A stretch of 64,000 bases of DNA from Phytophthora colocasiae (taxonomy: Eukaryota > Oomycota > Peronosporomycetes > Peronosporales > Peronosporaceae). The notes under the pieces were generated by a model. It had not been told where the DNA came from, did no database searches, and was given only the letters and a program-made list of their open reading frames with translations. Position 1 is the first letter of the stretch; every line of letters begins with the position of its first letter. The position numbers were made by a program, and so were the translations under genes. Shown one piece after another: positions 52,214-61,245 of this stretch. The stretch is from the NCBI GenBank assembly GCA_018806915.1, contig JAGKQI010000104.1, positions 1,860,001-1,924,000 of the forward strand. Direction: 5' to 3'.

Positions 52214-54413
52214 GGAGCTATGGGTAGTAAGTTTCGACGGTTCAGCACGCGTAAAACGAGGAGGAGGCGCTTTCAGCGCGATCGTGTGGAGTTTGCCGGA
52301 GTGGAAAGTGATCAAGGCTAGATCAGACTATGCGGAGAGCCTTACTGTCAATGAAGCGGAATACCGTGGACTCTTGCTGGGTCTTAGCATGATCACACAG
52401 TTAGAGCGCCGCCGTTTGGTCGTTTGTGGCGATTCGAACCTCGTGATCCGACAAGTCCGAGGCGAGATCGACTGTAAGGCGCCAGGATTGACGTTACTGA
52501 AACAGAAGGTGCTAGATCACTTGCGGAATTGGGGAGATCATGAGCTGGTCCATGTGAAGAGAGACTGGAATGGGAGCGCAGATAGCTGGGCGAGTGCCGC
52601 ACTGCAACGAGGAAGCGGGATCGAGGTCTACGATGAGGCAGATCGGTGCGATCTGATCACCCTAAATCGGCTTGATGAGGTGTTGGTCCCTCGAGTTGAA
52701 GATCGAACTGCGCAAGTGTCGGCAGTAGCCACGCGTGCAGCCCGGGCGCGACCTGGTGCCGCTGTCCTGCGAGAGGAACTGATCCGGGAGATGCGAATTG
52801 ATCGGATCAGGCGAGCCCAGGACGAGGAGGTCTGGATCACCGGACTAAAGAAGTACCTGGCTGGGCAGATCGCAGATCTTACTCGAGCCGAATCTGTATC
52901 CTACGCCAAGATCGCCTCCGAGTACGAGGTAGACGAACAAGATCTGCTGTTTTACTGCCCACCAGGGCTGAGATCAAGTGGTGATCGCGACCGCCTGATG
53001 AGGCTTGTAGTTCCAGAAACGCTACAGCAGGATGTCCTCCACCACTACCATACGACTCTGGAAGGGGGACATCAGGGGATCGGACGTACTTATCAGCGGA
53101 TCCGAGATCATTTCCATTGGAGGGGATTATATCGGAGCGTGCAGCGATACGTAGGCGAGTGTGTAGACTGTGAGACTGGAAAGGGGAGACCCACGATCCG
53201 GGGCGAGTCGCCTGGGAATCTGCAAGCGACATACCCATTCCAGATCATAGCGATGGATCACATACCCTCTCTGCCCAGATCCAACAAAGGCAACACCGAA
53301 CTACTGATCTGGGTAGATCTGTTCACGGGATATGTGATCGCGAAGGCTAGTTCCTCCCGATCGGCCCAGACCGTCGCGGAATCTTATGAAGAATGCGTGT
53401 TCCGCAGATTTGGTGCTAGCGAGATGATCAGGCACGATCGAGAACCGGGTTTCATGTCCGACTTCTTCAGATCGTTCAATAAGATCCTGGGGCAGCGACA
53501 ACGGGCGACGATGGCCTACCGACCACAGGCCAATGGGACTGCGGAACGGATGGTACAAACGGCGACTAGGGCGATCAAGATGTATGTTCAAGATCTCGAT
53601 CAAAAGGATTGGGATGAATACGCAGAGAGATTGACATTCGCTATTAACACGGCTCACGATCGGGTTCGGGGAGATACCCCTCACTATTTGGTACACGGAT
53701 GGGACCCGAGATCGACGTTGGAAGCGACGATCCCGATCGGGTCGACCAGGCGCCATGACCGCGATCTAAGACGGTGGAGATATCGCGTTCAGAGATACTA
53801 CCAGCAGTCGAGAGAACAGGTCAACGCTAGGCTGCGAGAGGCGATTGCGGACCGAGCTGATCGGCACAATGAGGACGGCGATCCGCATCAGATCGAAGCT
53901 GGATCACGAGTTTGGCTATACCTAGATCGTGTGAAGGAAGGGTATGCACGTAAACTCGCTCACCTCTGGCACGGCCCGTTCCGTGTTGCAGAGAAGCTCA
54001 ATGAATTCACGATCAAGCTGGAGATCGCGGGATCTGATTACCATATCTTCCCGGTGGTCCATGCTTCTAAGCTAAAGCTGGTACGGAATTTCCCGGATCG
54101 ACCGCGGATCGAGTTGACGGTAGATGAAGCAGATCGGCTCGATTTCGATGAGATCCTCCTTCCGGAAGACAGTTGGGTCCCGGATCTGGATGCCGATGAG
54201 TACGAAGTCGAACGGATCTCGGACATGCGAAGTGGGAAACGAACTCGCTACGGCCGGATCTATCGTGAATTCCTGGTGCACTGGGTCAGTTATGATGAGC
54301 CAACGTGGGTCGACGAAGCTGATCTTAACTGTGGGGCCATATTGAGCGCGTTCCTACGTGACCACGCTAATCGGAACCGGTTCGGCGTGATGCAGTCGCA
54401 TGAAGAGGTGTAA
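52185..54413 (+). CDS. Gypsy 2 second RNase H, integrase and chromodomain
   Basis: 742 residues from ATG 52185, overlapping pol by 29 bases. Residues about 10-150 form an additional RNase H of the cellular/archaeal type with all acidic positions: VVSFDGSARVKRGG (D), LTVNEAEYRGLLLGL (E), VVCGDSNLVIRQV (D), VKRDWNGSADSWA (D). Integrase: HHCC finger (HHYHTTLEGGHQGIGRTYQR, CVDCETGK), then D-D-E core AMDHIPSLP, MIRHDREPGFMSDF and YRPQANGTAERMVQT, and the GPFRVAEKL domain. The C-terminal chromodomain reads YEVERISDMRSGK, REFLVHWVSYDEPTWV. A dual RNase H is known in plant Tat and some oomycete elements; here the second enzyme may compensate for the odd first one. Confidence 0.92.
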   Translation: MPTPTVDPGEELWVVSFDGSARVKRGGGAFSAIVWSLPEWKVIKARSDYAESLTVNEAEYRGLLLGLSMITQLERRRLVVCGDSNLVIRQVRGEIDCKAPGLTLLKQKVLDHLRNWGDHELVHVKRDWNGSADSWASAALQRGSGIEVYDEADRCDLITLNRLDEVLVPRVEDRTAQVSAVATRAARARPGAAVLREELIREMRIDRIRRAQDEEVWITGLKKYLAGQIADLTRAESVSYAKIASEYEVDEQDLLFYCPPGLRSSGDRDRLMRLVVPETLQQDVLHHYHTTLEGGHQGIGRTYQRIRDHFHWRGLYRSVQRYVGECVDCETGKGRPTIRGESPGNLQATYPFQIIAMDHIPSLPRSNKGNTELLIWVDLFTGYVIAKASSSRSAQTVAESYEECVFRRFGASEMIRHDREPGFMSDFFRSFNKILGQRQRATMAYRPQANGTAERMVQTATRAIKMYVQDLDQKDWDEYAERLTFAINTAHDRVRGDTPHYLVHGWDPRSTLEATIPIGSTRRHDRDLRRWRYRVQRYYQQSREQVNARLREAIADRADRHNEDGDPHQIEAGSRVWLYLDRVKEGYARKLAHLWHGPFRVAEKLNEFTIKLEIAGSDYHIFPVVHASKLKLVRNFPDRPRIELTVDEADRLDFDEILLPEDSWVPDLDADEYEVERISDMRSGKRTRYGRIYREFLVHWVSYDEPTWVDEADLNCGAILSAFLRDHANRNRFGVMQSHEEV

Positions 54414-54875
54414 GGAGAGTCAGGCGAGGTGACAGGGTTGCCTCGCCGTGATCGAGGAAGCTGATGTGGAGGAGAATCCAGATCAGAGCGAGAGTTTTAT
54501 ATTTGTGTATATGCATGTGCGTAGGGAATTTGACGTTGGAAGATGGTGATCCAGGATGTCGAGATGGAGATGAAAGGGGATCACATTCTCAACATGATGG
54601 AGTACGATGGAATGACTGTGGGAATGGAGAATACGAGAATCACGAGTGGAGATTATGGGAGTTACGAATGGAGATGGAAGAATGCAGAACGGCCCTGGAT
54701 GGGGTTCCGAATCCGGGCTTGGGGGGAAGCCTCGAGCCTTGCTGCAGGTGATCGAAGTGGCACGATTTACGGAGAAGCGGGAGGAGGATTGAACTTGCCG
54801 ATAAGGCGGGGGATCCTGGTAGCGGGATGGTTGACCGGGTCCTGCCGATACTGGTTACGCCATGGATCCGCCTCG
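54414..54875. other. Convergent gap between integrase and antisense ORF
   Basis: 460 bases between the plus-strand integrase stop and the minus-strand ORF stop. G-rich, no gene; a likely shared termination region. Confidence 0.4.
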
Positions 54876-56954
54876 TCACACTCCTCCAGAGCCTCGATCA
54901 GGTTCGCCGGCTCTGGGACGTTCGCGTTGGGATCCGCCAGGTTGGCACGCCGCCCCCGAGACCACGCCGGGATACCAACGAACCACGTCCACTCCCGGAA
55001 TGGGGAGGTGAAGGAAGAACGGATCCAACAGGATGTCGAGATCGAACCACTGGTCGCGCATTATGGCGGGGAAGGAGGCAAGAAACTGGCGCCAAGCAGA
55101 CCCAGCCCGACTCCGCCTGGCCTTGCGAGCGACGTAATACCGCTGCAGTTCGAGATCCGCATCTTGCATGGCAGAGGTGATCTCGAGGTTATGGGTGGCC
55201 TCCCAAAATGCTTGACGGTGCCGTTCCTCCAGGACGCGATAGGTGGCGGCCACGGCCGCGAGGGGTGTTCCCTCCCTCTCGTGCAGATCGAGGTCGAACG
55301 TAAGGGGACCCGGGTTCGCGAAGTCGTTCCACGGCTCCGGAGCCAGCAGATCAAGCACGTACACGCCCGTGATCAGCTCGTTGAGGTATTCGGTGCCGGG
55401 GGTCGGTGCAGGCTCGGCCTGTATCTGGGAAGGGAACAGCCAACCCGAAGGGATCAACAACCGTTTACCCAGAGAATTGGCAATCAGACCCACGATCGAA
55501 TACTGCCCGATCAACTGCGGATCCCACGGTACGATGTCAGCGGCCGCGAAGGTGCGCTGCCGATCGTACCCTGGAATGAAAGAGGCGACCGGGAACAGGG
55601 GTGGTCGGAGCCCGAGGGGCGGGGAACCGCCGGGAGGAGGTGACGGCGGCGACGGGGGACCCGGAGGTGATCCCGGAGATGGCGGGCCTGATCCATCCGG
55701 AGATGGGCTTGAGCCGTCCGGAGACCCCGATCCATGAGCACCAGAAGGTCTGCCTCTCGGAACCTGACCGGACTCGCGCCGGTGCGTCGAGATAGATCGT
55801 TGGCGGCCCATGTGTAAAATATCGTCATCCTCTGAGTCCTCCGCCTCGTTGGAACGTTCCGATTCGGCCTCAGAACTAGTTCCATTGCTGGGTTCTGGAC
55901 TTCTGTCCTCTTCGGACGGCGACGAGAATGGGTGCTGGGGATCGTAGTCAGAGTCTTCCTCTTCCTCGTCCTGCGAATCGCCATCGACGGGGAGCGATCC
56001 GGACTGATCCGTCGGTGCCGGGGTCGGATCAGGGGCTGGAGTGTCGGTTTCCTCCCCTCCGGCCTGCCCAGAAGCTTGATCCGCCAACAGATCCAGCGGG
56101 CTCGCCGTTGATCCTGCCGGGGTCGGAACCACCGTTGGTGTGACAGGCTGGGTTGATCCGGGAGCTTCGGTAGCCGCAGTTTTTAGATCACGGGGTGCTG
56201 AGGAGCTTCGAGCTGGACGCTTGCGTGAGGAAGGAGGAACGGCTGGGGAAGCGGAGGCGCTTCGAGATCTTTTGGTGGCACGAGCCGCCCGTCGATCCGC
56301 GATCCACGAGGACAACTGAGCAGAGGAATCCTCAGCGTGATGCAGCTGTTGTTCGGCTTCGGCATAATCAGCGTCCAGCTCTTGATGAGCCTGTCGAAGC
56401 TCCGCGTTCTGTCGCTGGAGTTGGTCAAGCTCCTGTGTCGCCGCATCCCGGGCGGAACGGGCCACGTCAAGGTCTGCGAGGACCGATAAACGATCTTGGG
56501 TGGCGTCGTTCAGGTCGACCTGGATTCGATCACGATCCACCGTGACTCGATTGAGATCTTGCATCGCCTGATCCCGGTCGAGGCGGGCCTGATCCAGATC
56601 TGCGACGGCCTGATCCCGCTCGGCGATCGCGGCGCGATGCTGGACGGAGAGCTGGTCCCGGTCGTGCTGGATTATTTCAAGATTTCTCAAGGCGTCTGCC
56701 AGATCTTGCTCCAGGCTGGATACGGCGGCGGCATCGGCGGTCGCATCCAAAGGCGGGGCGCGAGAATCCGGTGCGGATACGTCCTCCAAGGCGAGGTGTG
56801 CCCGAGCCAGTTCAGCCTGATGATCCTCTGCCTCGCGTTCCAGGTACGCGACTTCGGCTCGAGCGGCGAGCAACTCCGCTTGGGTCCGCGTCAACTCCAA
56901 CCTCAACCGAGCCTCCTCTGCCGTAGGGCGAGTCTGATCAGCGGGCATGGCCAT
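54876..56954 (-). CDS. Gypsy 2 antisense ORF A: coiled coil, P/S/D-rich linker, conserved C-terminus
   Basis: 692 residues from ATG 56954 on the strand opposite to gag-pol. The N-terminal about 220 residues are a long coiled coil with regular charged heptads (LRLELTRTQAELLAARAEV, RDQAVADLDQARLDRDQ, LDQLQRQNAELRQAHQEL). A basic, serine-rich probable nuclear signal (RRAARATKRSRSAS, SSRKRPARS) is followed by acidic and proline/glycine-rich disorder. The C-terminal 230 residues look folded: FIPGYDRQRTFAAADIVPWD, PSGWLFPSQI, YLNELITGVYVLDLLAP and WRQFLASFPAIMRDQWFDLD. No known domain. An open frame also exists on the other strand here, but the heptad pattern and clean ATG favour this strand. Function unknown; antisense cargo of the element. 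Confidence 0.7.
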   Translation of the reverse strand: MAMPADQTRPTAEEARLRLELTRTQAELLAARAEVAYLEREAEDHQAELARAHLALEDVSAPDSRAPPLDATADAAAVSSLEQDLADALRNLEIIQHDRDQLSVQHRAAIAERDQAVADLDQARLDRDQAMQDLNRVTVDRDRIQVDLNDATQDRLSVLADLDVARSARDAATQELDQLQRQNAELRQAHQELDADYAEAEQQLHHAEDSSAQLSSWIADRRAARATKRSRSASASPAVPPSSRKRPARSSSAPRDLKTAATEAPGSTQPVTPTVVPTPAGSTASPLDLLADQASGQAGGEETDTPAPDPTPAPTDQSGSLPVDGDSQDEEEEDSDYDPQHPFSSPSEEDRSPEPSNGTSSEAESERSNEAEDSEDDDILHMGRQRSISTHRRESGQVPRGRPSGAHGSGSPDGSSPSPDGSGPPSPGSPPGPPSPPSPPPGGSPPLGLRPPLFPVASFIPGYDRQRTFAAADIVPWDPQLIGQYSIVGLIANSLGKRLLIPSGWLFPSQIQAEPAPTPGTEYLNELITGVYVLDLLAPEPWNDFANPGPLTFDLDLHEREGTPLAAVAATYRVLEERHRQAFWEATHNLEITSAMQDADLELQRYYVARKARRSRAGSAWRQFLASFPAIMRDQWFDLDILLDPFFLHLPIPGVDVVRWYPGVVSGAACQPGGSQRERPRAGEPDRGSGGV

Positions 56955-56969
56955 GGCCGCTTGTGGACC

Positions 56970-57566
56970 TTAGGAGGAATCGTTCCTCTGCCAGCGATCA
57001 AGGCTACGCTGAGTGAGGGTCAGGTCATGACGCACGGCGGCGATCTCCCGTTCGCGATCCTGAAGCTCATCCCGGAGTTCAATCTCCGTCTCCCCGGCTA
57101 TGCGAAGTTCGGCCAGCCGGAAGTCGAGATCCTCAAGCGCAGAGTCTAGCCGCGCTTGGATCCGAGCCATTCGCTGCTCAGACTCCCGCCGTTCGGCGTC
57201 GTGCTGAGCCCGCTGATCCTGCAAGGCGACGATCATGTCCCCACCGATAACATCTCCGGTTCCCGACCGCAGACGAGCGATTTCGGCGTTCAGCCGCAAG
57301 ATCTCCTCCGCCTGGTCGTCCCGGAAGCGCTCCATATCCTCCATGTCGGATCGCAACCGGCGAACGGTGTCGTCCAGGTGGTCCCGGTCGCGACTCAAGG
57401 TTTCGCGCATTCGTTGGCTGTGGGCCAGTCTCGCTTGCAAGGTGACCAGCTCAGGGTTTACCCCGGGGGTTGAGAAGCGGGAGGCCGTGGATCGGGCGGA
57501 TCGGATCGAGTGCTCGCTCGAGGGCGTTCTCGGTGTCAAGGGGGGCGAGGGAGGCGGATCGGACAT
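56970..57566 (-). CDS. Gypsy 2 antisense ORF B: short coiled-coil protein
   Basis: 198 residues from ATG 57566 (MSDPPPSPPLTPRTPSSEHS). A proline/serine-rich head is followed by a continuous coiled coil (LVTLQARLAHSQRMRETL, DHLDDTVRRLRSDMEDMERF, LRDELQDREREIAAVRHDL). Its stop lies 15 bases before the ATG of antisense ORF A, so the two could be one transcription unit or one ancestral gene split by a stop. It starts about 100 bases inside the 3' LTR, so antisense transcription from the LTR is conceivable. Confidence 0.7.
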   Translation of the reverse strand: MSDPPPSPPLTPRTPSSEHSIRSARSTASRFSTPGVNPELVTLQARLAHSQRMRETLSRDRDHLDDTVRRLRSDMEDMERFRDDQAEEILRLNAEIARLRSGTGDVIGGDMIVALQDQRAQHDAERRESEQRMARIQARLDSALEDLDFRLAELRIAGETEIELRDELQDREREIAAVRHDLTLTQRSLDRWQRNDSS

Positions 57567-57669
57567 CGTAAGGGAGTGGTGGTACTTGAACGACTTGTGT
57601 TCCAGGTGGTGAATGTGGAAATAAACCCGAAGTGAGCTGCGGCAGCTCAACTTACGTGCTGGGGGCGGA

Positions 57670-59115
57670 TGTGGTGAAGCGGACGAGAATTTTTCCCGGA
57701 GAGACAATATCAGCCACGAACCCAAATAGAGTCGGAACGAGCGACAGGGGGGACCTTTGATCCCCAGATCTGGGTCGAATCAGACGAAGGCACGATGGGT
57801 CCCGCCGGGGAACAGGCAACAGAGACACCGGCGGGGGAGCAAGTGGAGCGGTGTTCGTGGGTGATCCGAATCCTGCCGGAGGAAGAATGGGGGAATCAAG
57901 GATGTTCTTGCGCGATCAACGATGACGGGGTCCCAAGTGAACACGATCGGCTTACCCCGGCGCCTCGAAGCCTCTAACAGCATGATCCTATATCCCCGGG
58001 CGGCAACGAAGCAGGATCACGCAGGATCACTGCGTGATCTTCTCCCGTTTAGGTACGAGATCAGGTCCGGATCAAGCTCAGCCCCAGGCGCGACGCAGAC
58101 TCTTCTGGTGGCCTGATCCGGATTCTTTGAAGGATTACCAAGCGGGATCAGGCCGCGATCAAGCCCCAATTAAGTGCGAGATCAAGCTTCGGTTAAGTGC
58201 GAGATCAAGCTTCGGTTAAGTGCGAGATCAAGCTTCGGTTAAGTGCGAGATCAAGCTTCGGTTAAGTGCGAGATCAAGCTTCGGTTAAGTACGAGATCAA
58301 GCTTCGGTTAAGTACGAGATCAAGCTTTGGTTAAGTACGAGATCAAGCTTCGGTTAAGTACGGAATCGGCCCACGATCAGGGTTAGGGGAACCAAGCTAG
58401 GGATCAGCTATGTAGCCAGTGTCATGTGATCGTAGGATAGTAAATCAGGATGGGATTAGTAGGCATAGGAATAACCATAAACAGACTCGAATTTGCCCTG
58501 AACCACTCAAGTGTCTTCGCTACGCCTGGAACCGGGAACTACATTGGCCCTACAAGCGTCAGGAAGGTAAGGATACGTGACCTAGTATAGCGGTTAAGTC
58601 TGGATAATATATTGGCCAGCTTTGCCCTATCTAGTGAACTATCCTTTAAGTGCATACATCGGATCGGAAGGAATTGGTTGTTTAGCCTAAGGATCCCGTC
58701 GAATCTCGCCCCCTCAAGACCCCCGCTATCGGAAGCGGAAAACAACGGAAAGGAAGGGACTGAATCCCGAACATTGGACTATTGGAAGACCTGGATCAAG
58801 AACCAGGCACCCGGATCAAGGCTCGAGAACTCGCCTACGACCGGGATCAAGTACCCCGAGGTGGAGTGAAGAACTTCCACGCCGCCTCAAACCCCTGCGT
58901 CACCCAAGACCTTCTTCCGACCTACAAGACACCTTCAGAAGTCACCTGGAAGAGCGTAACCCGCCTACCGACGGGTACACAAGGTGGATACTACACACAG
59001 CTAGATCACGGATCATCGGGGGACCCCCTCCGTTAGTCGGTGTCTGGGCGCAAGTGGTCGCAAGTGGTGATCGGGACCTGTCCTAACGAGATTTTGGCAG
59101 ATCCGCTCCACCACA
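57670..59115 (+). repeat. Gypsy 2 3' LTR
   Basis: 1446 bp, nearly identical to 45044-46489. Preceded by the purine-rich 'gctgggggcgga'. Confidence 0.95.
58169..58362 (+). repeat. 23-bp tandem array in the 3' LTR
   Basis: Same eight-unit array as 45543-45736, with the same order of unit variants. Confidence 0.95.
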
Positions 59116-60529
59116 TATGTGCAATGGACCAGCGATGATTGTTTTTCCTCGGGATTTCAGAGACCCCGGACAGATTTTCGACCCGGTGATGACCAGGCTG
59201 GAAGCTGGGAAACGACATTTCTGTCAGGCCGGAGACAAAAAAGAAGGCTCTGTGATGTTCTGGAGTTTCGGATGCCTCCTGTACCTGGAACGAATAGCAT
59301 TTCGACGGATCCAGTGGGATCGAGTATGAGCCTTTTCGTGTATGGACATCTGAACACGCCGGTCAGAGCGACCGATAATTTCGCGGTGGATAATGGCAAT
59401 TGTGGTACTACAATGAAGTTGATTCATGACGATATGGAACAAGCCGATGCAGACCCGACGAAGCACAGATATGTCGCTGTCATGCACATCGGTGATCTCG
59501 CCTACGCCCGGGGATCTACCTACACCTGGGACCAGTTTGGCCACCTTATTGATGCACGCCTTCCATACATGATCAGCATGGTACGTCTGCTAAGTTTTTC
59601 ATTGTGAGGAGCCATTATTATCTGTACTGATCGCTGTACAATGTACTTCTACAGACTATAGGTACCTAGAAGGAGTGGAAAAGGGTCATACTTCTCACCT
59701 GACATTTGAAAAGGAAGGTACTCATGGCCATGATTCAGGTGAGGAATGTGGTGTGCCTTTAGAGAAACGTTTACATATGTCTGAAAATGGCAATGGTGTG
59801 TACTACAGTCTTGCACACCACACGGTGCTGAGCAGCGAACATGAGTTTGCGCAAGGATCCCCTTTGCACATCTGGCTGGTGAACGATTTAAAATCGGTTG
59901 ATCGTTCGAAGACACCTGGTCTTTCTGTACATCAACCGGCCTTTGTACTGCTCCGTCGCGTATGATCATTACTGTTCTGCGATGAACTTGAGCAAGAGTT
60001 GGCTGATTACCATGTTGACAATCGTGTTTTTGGGTCATTACCACTCGTCCGAGCGCACATGCACTGTGTATGGCGACCGCGGTATCGAATCTTCAAGTGG
60101 CAAAACGATGGCGCGTGTACATCTCATGGTAGGATCTGGAGGATATAGAGTGGATGATGCTGGCTTTTACTGTTCACGATGGCGCGAACAGGGCCTTCTG
60201 GAGCACGGATACGGTCGTGTACATATCTCGATGGCGCGAACAGGGCCTTCTGGAGCACGGATACGGTCGTGTACATATCTCGATGGCGCGAACAGGGCTT
60301 CCTGTAGCACGGATACGGTCGTGGACATATCTACAACTCAACGCACCTGCACTTTGAATTTGTGTCTGATGTGGAGCGTCAAGTCGAGGACGAGACGTGG
60401 ATTGTTTCCACACACGACTGGCCCAGCAATCGCGAGCGGTATACTCCGGAGCGCAGGCTATGGGCTGCCACACTTCTGGCTTTACTAGCTTGCTATGTCG
60501 TGTTGGTTTCAGCAATTTGCCAAGCATGA
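59116..60529 (+). pseudogene. Purple acid phosphatase, 3' part
   Basis: Continues the gene broken at 45043: after the TSD the frame reads MCNGPAMIVFPRDFRDPGQI, FDPVMTRLEAGKRHFCQAG. Then, after a frame change, FRMPPVPGTNSIS, TPVRATDNFAVDNGNCGTTM, and the metal-binding YVAVMHIGDLAYARG (GDxxY motif). The GNHE motif is missing: the sequence passes from PYMISM into other bases and resumes at HDSGEECGVPLEKRLHM. SSEHEFAQGSPLHIWLVNDL, YCSVAYDHYCSAM and the GHxH motif in VFLGHYHSSERTC are present in shifted frames. The end is HFEFVSDVERQV, STHDWPSNRERY and a C-terminal membrane helix (AATLLALLACYVVLVSAI). A 52-bp tandem triplication (60177-60332) adds further damage. Known family role: phosphate-ester hydrolysis at a di-metal centre, here probably at the cell surface. 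Confidence 0.85.
60177..60332 (+). repeat. 52-bp tandem triplication within the phosphatase
   Basis: Three copies starting cgatggcgcgaacagggcct; the first two are identical and the third has four changes. The unit encodes WREQGLLEHGYGRVHI once. 52 is not a multiple of three, so each extra copy shifts the frame. Confidence 0.95.
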
Positions 60530-61245
60530 AATACCAAGTATACCCAGATCCACCGATACAGTTTACAAAATACGTCGGCCTTGATGAGAGCTGCTGCGGG
60601 CAGTGCCGCGATGCGCAGCGTGTACATGCGCTACGCGTGCGAGGGCAGCAATGAGCGAGTCGATGACGTTCTCTGCTGACATCGATGCGGCTGCGCAGGA
60701 CATACGTATTTGCTCTGAAGAAGACGTACCAGGAGAAAGATCGGCGACGTCCTCGTGAAGATTTTGACTTGTGAATTGAACGGCAACCTGAAAGGGGATT
60801 GTGACCGCCATGCATGGCGAGGTGGCAGAGTTCGACGCGTCCGTTCACACGAGCACAAAGGTTCCTGCGGATTCCAGCCTGTCTAATTGGGTGGATGGAT
60901 AATTATCGTTGAGTGAGATGGCAATCACGACAATCCCAAGATTAAGATAATTGACGAGGAGGGACAGAATTATCTGGAGCCCCCAGTCTTGCGATGATGA
61001 TGCAGACATTTCTGAACAACTTGCCGTCACAACGTATGTGTGTATATTTTCTTACAGTCAGAATGGGCTTCATGCATCCCGTGATATGAAGTGGATTCAC
61101 AGTGACGGGATTGTCTTCCATGTGATTCTCAAATGCATGTAGTGCTGATGTGGTGTTGAACAGCGCGGCTTTGAGGGTATCGATGCTTATTCACCCTCAC
61201 TGTCGTTTTCGTCGCTTAAAAGCTTTTCAGTGGCTTTGTTGAACT
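60530..61245. other. Region between phosphatase pseudogene and hAT remnant
   Basis: 715 bases. Short open stretches only (for example SADIDAAAQDIRICSEEDVP at about 60665-60735); none is supported as a gene. The 3' end of the hAT element should lie here, but I could not fix its terminal repeat. Confidence 0.35.

Larger units (their letters stand above)
45044..59115 (+). mobile_element. Giant Ty3/Gypsy element 2, 14072 bp, TSD TATG
   Basis: LTRs of 1446 bp (45044-46489 and 57670-59115) with TGTGGTGAAGCGG/CCGCTCCACCACA-type ends and only two differences noticed (near 45870/58496 and 46092/58718). The 4-bp duplication TATG lies at 45040-45043 and 59116-59119. Plus-strand ORFs: an N-terminal gag-like ORF, gag with three zinc knuckles, protease-RT-RNase H, and second RNase H-integrase-chromodomain, each overlapping the next. 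Two antisense ORFs with coiled coils occupy 54876-57566. All frames are open, so it may be a young and potentially active copy. An extra archaeal-type RNase H is known in plant Tat and in some oomycete Ty3/Gypsy elements. Confidence 0.95.

Noticed and set aside
54543..55643. 366-residue plus-strand ORF opposite antisense ORF A
   Set aside because: Composition follows codon shadows of the minus-strand protein. There is no domain, while the other strand has heptads and a folded C-terminus.
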